Counted from the stretch's first letter, positions 30,230 to 39,829 are shown. The stretch is DNA of 64,000 nucleotides from Streptomyces hoynatensis (GCF_003626535.1 NZ_RBAL01000009.1:62001-126000), one strand, 5' to 3'. Notes: generated from the letters alone by a model not told the origin. Program-made: numbers and translations.

Positions 30230-30624
30230 TCGACGACGGGCACGGCGCCGCGCTCCGCTACGACCTCCAGCGCATCGGCCTCGACCTGGCCGACGTGTGG
30301 CGGGGCACGCTGGCGCCGCGCCGTGTCGTCGACCTGGTCGAGCACCTCCCCGACGACTCCGCCCTCGCCGCGAGCGTGCGGGGCGGCCCGGCGCACCGGG
30401 CGTGGGACGTGCAGACGCACCTGCTGGCCGCGCTAGTGGATGGCGTGCACCTGGCGGCGTGGGTGACCGCGCAGGCCAACAGCAAGCAGCGCATCACCCG
30501 ACCGCGGCCGGTGCCCCGCCCCGCAGCGGAGCAGCCGGCTGCCGAGGCGAAGCCCCTGGACCTGTCGCGGCATCCAGACGCGCGCCCCATCCCTGAGCAG
30601 TACCTGGCGGCCATGGCCAGCTGA
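30205..30624 (+). CDS. Tail assembly chaperone C-terminal part via -1 frameshift
   Basis: The -1 frame relative to the gpG gene reads AQLGQLIDDGHGAALRYDLQ, then RIGLDLADVWRGTLAPRRVV and ends PDARPIPEQYLAAMAS, a typical gpT segment. It has no own start near its beginning. The -1 frame is open well upstream of the gpG stop (30229), so slippage anywhere in about 30200-30226 would fuse the two. No canonical X-XXY-YYZ heptamer is present there. The only C-run is CTCCCGGAAGCGCCC at 30199-30213. The start coordinate given is the approximate joining point. Confidence 0.75.
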   Translation, partial: GSAQLGQLIDDGHGAALRYDLQRIGLDLADVWRGTLAPRRVVDLVEHLPDDSALAASVRGGPAHRAWDVQTHLLAALVDGVHLAAWVTAQANSKQRITRPRPVPRPAAEQPAAEAKPLDLSRHPDARPIPEQYLAAMAS

Positions 30625-30650
30625 GACCACTGAGGGGCGGGTGATCACAC

Positions 30651-33600
30651 ATGGCCGGCCCCGGCGGTGTCGAGCGCGGGCGGATCTCGATCCGCGTGCT
30701 GCCCGACACCAGCAATTTCGCCACGTCGCTCCAGCGGTATCTCGACCGGGTGGAGCGACGCGCCCAGGTCAAGGTCGCGGCCGTGCCGGACCTGACTGGG
30801 TTCGCCGCCGACCTCCGCGCACGCCTGTCGACGCTGCGCTCCAGCATCAAGGTGCCCGTGGCGCCGGACACCGCCGGCTTCGCCGCGCGGCTGCGAGCCG
30901 GTCTTTCGGGCGCGGCAGCGCAGATCGAGGTGCCCGTCGTCCCGAGGACGGCGGGATTCGCGGGCCGCCTGAGGGCGGATCTGGCGGGTGTCTCTCCTCG
31001 CGTTGATGTCCCGGTCGTCCCGGAACTTAGCGGCTTCGCGTCGCGCTTGCGCGCCGAGGTCGGGAGAGCTCGGCCCCGCATTGAGGTGCCGGTCGTCCCG
31101 GATGTCTCGCGTCTCGCCGCCGATCTGCGACGGGCCGTGGCTCGTGAGCGGGCCCGCATCGAGGTGCCGGTCCGCCTTGATCTGGCGCGCGGCGAGATCG
31201 CCCGGCTACGGCTCGCCCTGTCCCGGGCCCGCATCCGGGTGCCGGTGCGTCTCGATCTCGCGCGGGCGGAGATCGCACGGCTGCGGGCGTCACTGACGTC
31301 CGGCCGCACGAGGCTGCGGCTCCCGGTGCGGCTGGAGGTCTCCCGCGCGGAGATCGCACGGCTGCGGCGGACCCTGGCGGGGCTGCGTCCGCGCCCTGTG
31401 GTGCGCACCGGGCTGGACGCCGATCGGGGGGCGTTGCGCGCCCTGGCCGGCGGTCTGGCGGGCATCGGGTCGCTGGGGTCGTCGGCTGCGTCGTCGCTCG
31501 GCCGTGTGGGCGGTGCGGCGCTGGGGGCCGCCCGCAGTATCGCGGTGATCGGCTCCGCTGTGGGCGCGGCGCTCGGCCCGGTCAGCGGCCTGGCGGGGCT
31601 GATGGTGAGCATCGCCCCCGCGGCAGGGCTGGCGGCCACGGGCATCACGGCGGCGGTCTCGGCAGGGGCTGCCCTGAAGATCGGCCTTTCGGGCGTCGGC
31701 GACGCCGTCACCGCGGCGTTCGACACCAGCGACCCCGAGGCGTTCGCGGAGGCGCTGAAGAAGCTCAGCCCCAACGCCCGCGCGTTCGTGCGTGAGCTCC
31801 GCGGCATGAAGCCCGCGCTGGACGCGCTGAAGCAGTCGGTCCAGAACCGGCTGTTCACCGAGTTGGATTCGACGTTCCGGCGGACGGCGCAGACCACCCT
31901 GCCGATCCTCCAGAATGCCCTGACCAACTCGGCTGGTGCGCTCAACCTCATGGGCAGGCAGGTCCTCAACACCGCCACCGGGCTCGGCCAGAGTGGCGCG
32001 CTGGGGACGGCCCTGTCCTACGCGAACACCGGGCTGTACAACCTGTCCGGGCTGCCCGCGACCATCGTGCAGGGCCTGGTGCAGATCGGCGCCGCCGCGG
32101 GCCCCAGCTTCGCGCGGCTGACCGGGGCGGCCGGGGGTGCCCTCGACCGGCTGAGGCAGCGCATGGCGAACGCGTTCGCCTCCGGCGCCATGCAGCAGGC
32201 GATCGAGCGCGCAGTCGACATGCTCGGCCAGCTGTGGGACATCGCCGGGAACGTCGCGACCGCGCTCGGCAACATTTTCAGCGGCGTTTCCCTGTCCGGT
32301 GAGGGCTTCCTCGTCGGGCTCCGGAACATCAGCCGGGCGCTGGCCGACGTCACGGCCGACCCGAACGTCCAGGCCGGGCTGGCTGCACTGGCCAGCGTCA
32401 TGGCTCAGCTGTCGGTCAGCGTGGGCGGCGTCCTGCAAACCGCGCTGCCCATCCTGGGCAGGATCTTCGCCGAACTCGGTCCCCCGGTCGAGAACCTGAT
32501 CGCCACCCTCGGGCAGGCCCTCACCGGCGCCCTGGAGAGTGTGGCTCCTCTCCTGATCGACGCGGCCGGCGGCTTCGACGACCTGCTGGGCGCTGTCGCT
32601 CCGCTGCTGCCGTCGCTCGGCGACCTGGCTTCGGCGCTGCTTCAGGCACTCGGCCCCGTCGCCCAGGCTCTGGGCCCGCTGCTGCGCGCTCTGGGCGGCA
32701 CTCTCGGGCAACTCGCTGACGCTCTTGCGCCGGTGCTGCCCTCGGTCGGGGACCTCGTCGCCTCCTTGGGTACCGCTCTGGTGCCGATCGTCACCGCGCT
32801 CGGCCCGGTCCTGGCCGAGGTGGCTGGGGTGATCGGCGAAGTGGCCGAGGCGATCACGCCGTTGCTGCCGATCGTGGGCGACCTGATCGCGCACCTCGGC
32901 CCGGCACTGACCCCGGTCATCGCCACCGTCGCCGACGTGCTGCGGCGGCTGTCCCCGGTCGTGCAGCAGGTGGTGACCGTGCTCGCGAGTGCGTTGCAGC
33001 CTGTGCTCGCGGTGCTGCCATCGGTGCTCCAGCCGATCCTGGACGCGATCGCCGAGCTGACCGCCGTCTTGATGCCGATCCTGTCGCAGCTGGTGACGGC
33101 GCTGACCCCCAGCATCACGAGCCTCGGCGAGTCGCTCGCGCAGCTGCTGGTGGCACTCGGGCCGGTCATCGAGGCGGGACTGCTGTTCCTCGCCGACGTG
33201 CTGACCGCCTCGATGCCGCTGATCACGCAGGTCATCGACCTCGTCGCCGGACTCGCGGCGGCGTTCGCCGACGACCTGGCCGACACAATCAACAACATCG
33301 TGATCCCGGCCGCCGAGCTGATCGCCGCACTGCTGCGTGGCGATTTCTCCGGCGCGCTCACCGCGGCCAAGGACCTCGTGGTCGGATTCGGACGCCAGGT
33401 GATCAGCACCTTCACCCGGCTGCCGGGTCAGGCATACGCCGCGCTCGCATCCCTGGCGGACAAGCTGTGGGACCGCATGTGGGAGGCGGGCAGCGACTTG
33501 GTCCGCGCGACCAAGGACAAGATCGGCGACGCAGCGGACGCCGTCGGGGACCTCCCGGGTAAGGCCGCCGATGCCCTCGGCGATATCGGCTCCTACCTCT

Positions 33601-34043
33601 ACGACAGCGGAAGAGCCCTGATCCAGGGCTTCGTCGACGGCATCAAGGACATGGGCGGCGCTGTCAAGGATGCGGTGGGCGGAGTCCTGTCCGGAGCCCG
33701 GGCCCTGCTGCCCTTCAGCCCCGCGAGAGAGGGGCCTTTCTCGGGCCGCGGCTGGACGCTGTACTCGGGCCGGTCGATCGCTGAGTCCCTCGCGGACGGC
33801 ATCCTCGACCGGCAGGGGCAGGTGCGGGCCGCCGCGCTGACCGTGGCCGGTATCGCGCACGGCAACCTCGCCGGCATCCAGGCCGCTGTCTCCGACTCCT
33901 CGTTCGGTGCCGCGGGCGTGGGTCCGAGTGCGATGACAGGCACCCTCGTCCTCGATAGCGGGGAGCTGATGGGCGCGTTCCGCGGCACCGTCCACCAGGA
34001 ACTCGGGAACGTCGCGACCGCGCTCGGCGCCCGAAGGAGGTGA
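30651..34043 (+). CDS. Tape measure protein
   Basis: 1130 residues, which sets tail length at roughly 170 nm by the usual 0.15 nm per residue rule. Residues about 12-245 are nine tandem repeats of about 26 residues with consensus I-x-V-P-V-x-P-D-x-x-x-F/I-A-x-x-L-R-x-x-L. A glycine/alanine-rich hydrophobic part (about 265-350; VGGAALGAARSIAVIGSAVG) could cross the membrane. The middle (about 560-850) repeats P-L-L/V-P-x-x-x-x-L-x-x-x-L-x-P-V units. The C-terminus has FVDGIKDMGGAVKDAVGGVL, then LPFSPAREGPFSG, which is conserved in tape measures. Strong context support. Confidence 0.95.
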   Translation: MAGPGGVERGRISIRVLPDTSNFATSLQRYLDRVERRAQVKVAAVPDLTGFAADLRARLSTLRSSIKVPVAPDTAGFAARLRAGLSGAAAQIEVPVVPRTAGFAGRLRADLAGVSPRVDVPVVPELSGFASRLRAEVGRARPRIEVPVVPDVSRLAADLRRAVARERARIEVPVRLDLARGEIARLRLALSRARIRVPVRLDLARAEIARLRASLTSGRTRLRLPVRLEVSRAEIARLRRTLAGLRPRPVVRTGLDADRGALRALAGGLAGIGSLGSSAASSLGRVGGAALGAARSIAVIGSAVGAALGPVSGLAGLMVSIAPAAGLAATGITAAVSAGAALKIGLSGVGDAVTAAFDTSDPEAFAEALKKLSPNARAFVRELRGMKPALDALKQSVQNRLFTELDSTFRRTAQTTLPILQNALTNSAGALNLMGRQVLNTATGLGQSGALGTALSYANTGLYNLSGLPATIVQGLVQIGAAAGPSFARLTGAAGGALDRLRQRMANAFASGAMQQAIERAVDMLGQLWDIAGNVATALGNIFSGVSLSGEGFLVGLRNISRALADVTADPNVQAGLAALASVMAQLSVSVGGVLQTALPILGRIFAELGPPVENLIATLGQALTGALESVAPLLIDAAGGFDDLLGAVAPLLPSLGDLASALLQALGPVAQALGPLLRALGGTLGQLADALAPVLPSVGDLVASLGTALVPIVTALGPVLAEVAGVIGEVAEAITPLLPIVGDLIAHLGPALTPVIATVADVLRRLSPVVQQVVTVLASALQPVLAVLPSVLQPILDAIAELTAVLMPILSQLVTALTPSITSLGESLAQLLVALGPVIEAGLLFLADVLTASMPLITQVIDLVAGLAAAFADDLADTINNIVIPAAELIAALLRGDFSGALTAAKDLVVGFGRQVISTFTRLPGQAYAALASLADKLWDRMWEAGSDLVRATKDKIGDAADAVGDLPGKAADALGDIGSYLYDSGRALIQGFVDGIKDMGGAVKDAVGGVLSGARALLPFSPAREGPFSGRGWTLYSGRSIAESLADGILDRQGQVRAAALTVAGIAHGNLAGIQAAVSDSSFGAAGVGPSAMTGTLVLDSGELMGAFRGTVHQELGNVATALGARRR

Positions 34044-34045
34044 CC

Positions 34046-36289
34046 ATGCCCATCCCGGGGAACCTCCTCGGGTCCACCACGGAGATGGTGGACCCGAACA
34101 CGTCCGGCTGGGCGGCACTGGCCAACTGCGCGATCTCGTTGGGCAGCGGCGGCCGGAATGGCCCCGGGACGCTGCGGCTCACCGCCACGGCGGCCGGGGA
34201 GATGCAGGCGCGGACCGCCGCGTCATACCCGGTCATCGGCGGTACGACGTACTTCGCGTTCGCCGATGCCTCCTCGAGCACGCAGCCGGAGCGGATCGGG
34301 ATCCGCTGGCTGTCCGCTGGCAACGCGGAGCTCGGTATCACGTGGTCGCTGACCACCTCGGCGGCGAGCTCCAGCTGGCACCGCGTCAGCGTGGCTGGCC
34401 CAGCGCCGGCGGACGCCGTGCAGGCCCAGGTACTGGTATCGGCCACGGCCCAGGCCGCGGGAGCCGTGCACTACTGGGACAACCTCTATCTGGGGCTGCC
34501 GATCCGGTACACCGGCAATCTGCTCGGGTTCAACGTCGAGTCGGCGGAGATCGACGCCTCCGGCTGGGAGGGGGAGACCAACGCGACGGTCAGCCGCGTG
34601 GTGCCTGCGGTGAGCTGGCCGGTCGATTTCTACCTTGGTGGCGGCCACATGGCGGCGGCCACCGCCTCTGTCGCGGGCGACATGGTGATGGCGGCGGCGG
34701 AGCGGCCGGTGGCCGAGGCGGGGACGGAGTACCTCGCCTACGCCTACCTCGCACCCCCCACCTCAACCGCTGACTGCTGGGTGGAGCTGCGCTGGTACGA
34801 CGCCGCGGACGCGCTGATCGACACGGTCCGCGCCTACCTGGACCAGCCCGGCACGGGGCTGTACCGGCAGATCGTCTCCGGCACGGCCCCACCCGGGACC
34901 GTGCGCGCGGGCATGGCCGCAGGTATCGACTCGGCATCCGCGGGGCAGGCGCTCTTCGCCGAGGGCGTCGTCATGGCGCTCACGCCCGAGTTCCAGGCCG
35001 GGACGGTCGTGCCCTACGCGGACGCCAGCTTCGAGCAGGGCGTGGGCTCCTGGGAGATCGTCTCGGGCCCGGGGACGATCGCCCGCTCGGTGTGGTCGTC
35101 GGCCGCCGGGGACGGCACCTACTACCTGGTCGTCACCTCCGCGACTGCTGCCGCCAGCGTGCTGCGCTCCGGGATCTGGCCGCTGCGCACGGACGGCGGC
35201 GGCCTGTCCTGGCGGTGGCAGGTGTGGGCCCAGGTCGCCTCCGGAGCCTGGGACATCGCCCGGTCCGTCCGCTGGTACGACGACGAGGGCACCGAGGTGG
35301 GGGTCACCACCGACACCTCGGGCGCCGCCCCGACACCGGGCTGGTGGAGCCTTACGAACGACGCCGTCGCCCCGGCTGGTGCGACGCAGGCGGCGATCGA
35401 GTACACCCTCACCGCCACCGCGGCGTCGAGCACGCTGTGGCTGGACCGGGTGGCGCTGTGGCAGGCACTCAGCCTCCAGACCGCGGAGCCGCTCCCGGAC
35501 ATCGGCGCGATCCGGCTCACCCTGCGAGAGCTGCACGTCGGGCAGCTCATCAGCATCTGGCGGGTGACGCCGGACGGTGCCCGGGTGCTGGTGCGCGGGC
35601 CGAGCGGGCTGTACGACCGGGTGCCGATCCCGGCCGACGAACTGATCATCGAGGACTACGAGGCGCCCCTCGGGACGCCGGTGACGTACCTGGTGGAGAC
35701 CTACAACGCCGGCACCGGGGCCCTGACCGAGCGGCGCCACACGGACCCGGTCACCCTCGACCCGGGAGACCCGAACACCTGCTGGCTGAAGGACCCCGCG
35801 AACCCGCAGCGGAACATGCGGCTGGTGGTGCAGGCCGGGGGCGGCCCGGACTGGACGCGGCCAGCGCGCGCGGCCGAGTACGTGGTGCGCGGCCGGCAGA
35901 ACCCGGTCACCGTGTCGGATGTGCGTGGGGGCCGGGTCGGCGACCTCCAGGTGTGGACCCGGGACGATGCCGAGCGCGAGGCGCTGCGGCTGCTGCTCTC
36001 CTCCGGCGCGCCGCTGCTGTGGCAGACCGCGCCCGGCTTCGGCGTCGGGCAGGTCTACGCGACGGTCGGCGACGTGACGGAGGCCCGCGTCTCGCCCTAC
36101 GGCCGGGAGCCGTGGCGGGGCTGGACGCTTCCGCTGACGGAGACGGACATGCCCACCGCCACCGGCGTCAACGGCAGCGCGGGCCGAACATGGCGCGACA
36201 TCTTGACGGAGTGCGCCACCTGGCAGGAGGTCCTCGACTCCTACGCGACGTGGGAGGACGTGCTCCTCGACCGTCGCATCGGGGGGTGA
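34046..36289 (+). CDS. Minor tail protein with carbohydrate-binding-like repeats
   Basis: 747 residues, ATG at 34046 with AGGAGG upstream. Residues about 1-160, 165-330 and 335-480 look like three jelly-roll CBM4_9-type modules, each beginning NLLGSTTEMVDPNTSGW, NLLGFNVESAEIDASGW or ADASFEQGVGSWEIVSG and each containing a WYD-type strand. The C-terminal third (DLQVWTRDDAEREALRLLLS) resembles distal tail or baseplate proteins. The protein probably forms the tail tip and touches host surface sugars. Confidence 0.75.
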   Translation: MPIPGNLLGSTTEMVDPNTSGWAALANCAISLGSGGRNGPGTLRLTATAAGEMQARTAASYPVIGGTTYFAFADASSSTQPERIGIRWLSAGNAELGITWSLTTSAASSSWHRVSVAGPAPADAVQAQVLVSATAQAAGAVHYWDNLYLGLPIRYTGNLLGFNVESAEIDASGWEGETNATVSRVVPAVSWPVDFYLGGGHMAAATASVAGDMVMAAAERPVAEAGTEYLAYAYLAPPTSTADCWVELRWYDAADALIDTVRAYLDQPGTGLYRQIVSGTAPPGTVRAGMAAGIDSASAGQALFAEGVVMALTPEFQAGTVVPYADASFEQGVGSWEIVSGPGTIARSVWSSAAGDGTYYLVVTSATAAASVLRSGIWPLRTDGGGLSWRWQVWAQVASGAWDIARSVRWYDDEGTEVGVTTDTSGAAPTPGWWSLTNDAVAPAGATQAAIEYTLTATAASSTLWLDRVALWQALSLQTAEPLPDIGAIRLTLRELHVGQLISIWRVTPDGARVLVRGPSGLYDRVPIPADELIIEDYEAPLGTPVTYLVETYNAGTGALTERRHTDPVTLDPGDPNTCWLKDPANPQRNMRLVVQAGGGPDWTRPARAAEYVVRGRQNPVTVSDVRGGRVGDLQVWTRDDAEREALRLLLSSGAPLLWQTAPGFGVGQVYATVGDVTEARVSPYGREPWRGWTLPLTETDMPTATGVNGSAGRTWRDILTECATWQEVLDSYATWEDVLLDRRIGG

Positions 36290-36293
36290 CTTC

Positions 36294-37394
36294 GTGTATC
36301 CAGCCCCGAGCCCGCGGTTCCTGGCCGCCCTGCGAGAGACGCACCGCCTGGTCACGGTTGTGGAACTGCACTGGCCTGACGGCTCGGTCACGACCGTGCC
36401 GCATACGGGGGGCAGCGTGCGGGTGGACCGCGGGCAGGCCGTGCGCCGCACCGCCACCGTCACCTCGACCGACCTGTCGCTACTACCCGCCAGCCCCGCG
36501 GACTTCCTGCGGGTGGCCGGCGCGCGGGTGCGCGTTCTGTACGGCGTCGCCCACCCGGACGGCATCACCGAGACGGTGCCGATCTTCTACGGCAGGCTCG
36601 ACTCGCTGGACGGCGACCCGGACGTCGGGCCGGTCACCATCACGGCGAGCGGGCTGGAAGCGGTGATCGCCGACGATTCGTTCACCGCGCCGTACAGCAC
36701 GCGCCTCGCCGCGGCGGCGGTCACCGCGATCACGGCCCTGATCCACTCGACGCTGCCCACCGCGGTCGTCACGAGCACCGCCCCCGACACGCTGCTGGGG
36801 CCCCGCACATGGGACGCGGGGGACGACCGGTGGGCGGCCGTGCAGGAGCTGGCCACCACCGTCGGCGCCGAGGTTTGGGCCGACCCCGACGGCGTCTTCC
36901 ACATCGAGCCGTTGCCGGATCTGCTGACGGCTCCCGTCGCGTGGCAGATCGACGCGGGCGAGGGCGGCGTGCTGATCGAGGCGTCGGCCGGCTGGTCCCG
37001 CGACGGCATCTACAACGTCGTCGTCGCCTCGGGCGAGAACGCGGAGACGGGCTCGGCGCGGGTGGTGGCGGTCGCTGAAGACGACGACCCGACCAGCCCG
37101 ACCTACGTCGACGGCCCCTTCGGCCGGGTGCCGTACTTCTACAGCTCGCCGGCCATCATCACGTCCGGGTCTGCCGAGGCCGCCGCTGCGGCCCTGCTGA
37201 AGCAGTCCGTCAAGCCAGCGGTCACCGCGGACATCACCTCGCTGCCGAACCCCCTGCTGGAGCCCGGCGACGTGGTCCGCGCCGTGTACGGCTCCGGGCG
37301 GCGCGACCTGTATCAGGTGCAGGCGTACAGCATCGGCCTCGGGCTCGGCGACGCGTTCACCATCGAGATGATCTCCGGCAGGGAGGACGCATGA
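36294..37394 (+). CDS. DUF5047-like tail tip protein
   Basis: 366 residues, GTG start. LAALRETHRLVTVVELHWPD and ADFLRVAGARVRVLYGVAHP match DUF5047 of actinophage tail tips. AVQELATTVGAEVWADPDGV and the NPLLEPGDVVRAVYGSGRRD part look like the hub (gp27/Tal N-terminal) fold. Likely baseplate hub. Overlaps the next gene by four bases. Confidence 0.78.
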   Translation: MYPAPSPRFLAALRETHRLVTVVELHWPDGSVTTVPHTGGSVRVDRGQAVRRTATVTSTDLSLLPASPADFLRVAGARVRVLYGVAHPDGITETVPIFYGRLDSLDGDPDVGPVTITASGLEAVIADDSFTAPYSTRLAAAAVTAITALIHSTLPTAVVTSTAPDTLLGPRTWDAGDDRWAAVQELATTVGAEVWADPDGVFHIEPLPDLLTAPVAWQIDAGEGGVLIEASAGWSRDGIYNVVVASGENAETGSARVVAVAEDDDPTSPTYVDGPFGRVPYFYSSPAIITSGSAEAAAAALLKQSVKPAVTADITSLPNPLLEPGDVVRAVYGSGRRDLYQVQAYSIGLGLGDAFTIEMISGREDA

Positions 37395-37978
37395 CCAGCA
37401 CCTCCGCGCGCCTCGCGGACGCCATCGCCACCGCCGCCCGCATCCAGGGCGCCACCACGCCGGACGTGCGCGGGGCGGACTGGCACACCGCGCAGGTCAC
37501 CGCCGTCGGAAACGACGGCACGGTGGACTGCGGGCAGATCCGCGCCCGCCGCACCCAGGGATACCTCCTGCCGCAGGCAGGCGACCTATGCGTCCTGTGG
37601 CGGGCCGGAGACGGCAACTGGCAGGCCGCCCCGCCCCTCGCCGCTGGCGGCGGCGCGTGGACTGCGATCCCGCTGACCAGCGGCTACACCGCCGCTGGCG
37701 GAGGCGCCCCGCCGGGATACCTCCTCGAGGGCCGCCGCGTGATGCTACGCGGGCGCCTGGGGCGCACCGACGCCGGCGCCATCCCGAACAACACCACCCT
37801 GGCCATCATCCCGGCCGCCGCCAGGCCGCCGTACCCGATCGGCTGGTCCTCGCCGCGCAACGGGTCGACCGCGGCGCCGGTCCGAGTCGAGGTGCAGCCA
37901 GACGGCATCGTCCGCCTGTTCGACACCTCGGGCCCGCAGTGGATCTCGCTCGACTGCGTCACCTACTACACGATCTGA
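37391..37978 (+). CDS. Minor tail protein with OB-like start
   Basis: 195 residues. VTAVGNDGTVDCGQIRARRT and a following YLLPQAGDLCVLWRAGDGNW look like a gp5/VgrG-like OB domain. The C-terminal half (from about residue 92) is paralogous to the C-terminal half of the next protein: both have a RGRLGR/RGCISR turn, a P-A-A-R-P-x segment, a V-x-V-x-P-x-G-x-x-R-L-Y/F-D strand and end PQWISxD. ATGA overlap with the hub gene. Confidence 0.7.
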   Translation: MTSTSARLADAIATAARIQGATTPDVRGADWHTAQVTAVGNDGTVDCGQIRARRTQGYLLPQAGDLCVLWRAGDGNWQAAPPLAAGGGAWTAIPLTSGYTAAGGGAPPGYLLEGRRVMLRGRLGRTDAGAIPNNTTLAIIPAAARPPYPIGWSSPRNGSTAAPVRVEVQPDGIVRLFDTSGPQWISLDCVTYYTI

Positions 37979-37987
37979 GGAGGCCCC

Positions 37988-38605
37988 GTGCCGACGACCG
38001 ATGACTACGGGCAGGGCGTGCAGATCGCGGCCCTGACGGACGCCCCCAACGGCCCGAGGCTCGCCCGCGACCTCGCCGACGGGCTCGTGCCCCGCAGCGC
38101 GATGCGGTTCGCCTCCAGCGCCGAGCGCAACGCCACCCTGGCCAGCCCCGCCTTCGGCATGCTTGCATCCACGCAGGCCGAAAGGCAGCTCACCTGGTAC
38201 GACGGCACCCAGTGGGTCACCGTCGGCACCGGCGCCCAGGACTGGGCCGACGTGCCCATCACCTCCGACTGGACCCAGGGCGCGGACGGCGCACCAGCGC
38301 TCCAGTACCGCGTGGTCAACCTCCTCGGCGAGGGCGCCCTCATGTTCCGCGGCTGCATCAGCCGCGCCACCTGGCCGACCGACCCAAGCCCCTACGTGTC
38401 GATCACCGGCCTTGACGCCGGGCTCCCGGCGGCAGCACGGCCGGTCGCCCTGCGGCGCATGCCCGTCGCCTGCTCCGCCGTCGGCAGCGCCAAGACCGTG
38501 ATCCGCGTGGACGTGCGGCCGTCCGGCGAGATGCGGCTCTACGACGTCGACACCAACGTCCGCCCCCAATGGATCAGCTTCGACGGCACCTTCACCTCAC
38601 TCTGA
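37988..38605 (+). CDS. Minor tail protein, probable receptor-binding subunit
   Basis: 205 residues, GTG start after AGGAGGC. N-terminal part (FASSAERNATLASPAFGMLA, then LTWYDGTQWVTVG) is the common actinophage tail module seen before tip beta-domains. The C-terminal half is a paralogue of the domain in the preceding gene. Likely decorates the tail tip. Confidence 0.7.
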   Translation: MPTTDDYGQGVQIAALTDAPNGPRLARDLADGLVPRSAMRFASSAERNATLASPAFGMLASTQAERQLTWYDGTQWVTVGTGAQDWADVPITSDWTQGADGAPALQYRVVNLLGEGALMFRGCISRATWPTDPSPYVSITGLDAGLPAAARPVALRRMPVACSAVGSAKTVIRVDVRPSGEMRLYDVDTNVRPQWISFDGTFTSL

Positions 38606-38616
38606 AGGAGAGGCAC

Positions 38617-38874
38617 GTGGCCATGCCCGCCGGCGCCCAGCGCGTCACCTACACGATCAGCGGCTACACGGACGACGGCGAGGTAGACATCACCCTCCCC
38701 GCCGGCCTTGACCCGGCGCAGGGGGACCGGATCGACGCCGCCATGGAGGCCGCGGCAAACCTCCTCCTCAGCGAGCTGTCCGCCGCGTTCCCTGAGGCCT
38801 CATTCGGTGCTGGACGCCGCTACGACCTGACGACCCCCGGCGAGCCGTGGCCCGCCCCCGCTGAGGAGGCGTGA
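38617..38874 (+). CDS. Small protein between tail and lysis genes
   Basis: 85 residues, GTG preceded by AAGGAGAGG. Beta hairpin (VTYTISGYTDDGEVDITLPA) plus one helix. Unknown. Its stop is followed after one base by the endolysin start. Confidence 0.5.
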   Translation: MAMPAGAQRVTYTISGYTDDGEVDITLPAGLDPAQGDRIDAAMEAAANLLLSELSAAFPEASFGAGRRYDLTTPGEPWPAPAEEA

Positions 38875-38875
38875 C

Positions 38876-39829
38876 GTGGCCACCCCGCTGTCTGCTGACC
38901 GGCTGCTGGCGGCCCTCCGGGCGGAGGGCGTGCGCGTGGTCGAGTACCGGTCCTGGCGCACGCACAACCGCAACAGTGCGGGGCCCTGGGGCCCGGTGAA
39001 CGGCGTGATGATCCACCACACCGTCACCTCCGGCACCGACGCCTCCGTCAAGCTGTGCTACAACGGCCGCTCCGACCTGCCGGGGCCGCTGTGCCACGGC
39101 GTGATCGCGAAGGACGGCACGGTCCACCTCGTCGGGCACGGGCGCGCCAACCACGCGGGCAAGGGCGACGGGGACGTCCTCGCCGCCGTGATCGCCGAGC
39201 GCGCCCTGCCGCGTGTCGACGAGGCCGACACCGACGGCAACACCCGCTTCTACGGCTTCGAGTGCGTCAACCTCGGCGACAACCGCGACCCGTGGCCGGC
39301 GGCCCAGGTCGAGGCGATCGTCCGGGCCTCGGCCGCGATCTGCCGCGCCCACGGCTGGGGCAAGGCGGGCGACACCTCGGTGATCGGCCACCTGGAGTGG
39401 CAGCCGGGCAAGATCGACCCCCGCGGCCCCGGCATCTCGATGCCCGACATCCGCCGGCGCGTGGCCGAGCGGCTCAAGCACCCGGCGAGCTGGTCGCCGA
39501 ACACCACCCCTGAGGAGGATGACGTGGCGCTGACCGCCGCAGAGATAGACAAGATCGCCGAGCGCGTGTGGCGCCGGGACTTCCTGACCGCCGCGCCCGA
39601 GGCGAAGGCGAAGGGCAACCCGGATGTGACCGCCGAGACGTGGCTGACGTACCTCGGCGCGCGGCTCCGCGAGGTGATCGCCACGCAGGGCGCGCAGGGC
39701 GCCGTGCTCGCGCGCCTGGCGGAGGGCGGCGGCCTGACCGCGGCCGAGATCCAGGCCGCGGCAGAAGCCGGCGCCCGCGCGGCGCTCGCCGAGCTCGGCG
39801 ACGCACTCGGCGGGGTGAGTGACCGATGA
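38876..39829 (+). CDS. Endolysin, N-acetylmuramoyl-L-alanine amidase
   Basis: 317 residues. Amidase_2 domain at about 20-190: GVMIHHTVTSG (zinc His47/48), CHGVIAKDGTVHLVGHGRAN and SVIGHLEWQPGKIDPRG (zinc His172, catalytic Lys179 and zinc-region Asp181). It cleaves the amide between MurNAc and the stem peptide. The C-terminal ~100 residues (from EEDDVALTAAEIDKIAERVW) have no recognised wall-binding repeats and look helical. No signal peptide, so it needs a holin. Confidence 0.92.
   Translation: MATPLSADRLLAALRAEGVRVVEYRSWRTHNRNSAGPWGPVNGVMIHHTVTSGTDASVKLCYNGRSDLPGPLCHGVIAKDGTVHLVGHGRANHAGKGDGDVLAAVIAERALPRVDEADTDGNTRFYGFECVNLGDNRDPWPAAQVEAIVRASAAICRAHGWGKAGDTSVIGHLEWQPGKIDPRGPGISMPDIRRRVAERLKHPASWSPNTTPEEDDVALTAAEIDKIAERVWRRDFLTAAPEAKAKGNPDVTAETWLTYLGARLREVIATQGAQGAVLARLAEGGGLTAAEIQAAAEAGARAALAELGDALGGVSDR

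Noticed and set aside
31290..34118. 942-residue leftward frame opposite the tape measure gene
   Set aside because: It mirrors a repetitive high-GC gene. The sequence is low-complexity Gln/Arg/Gly and shows no domain.
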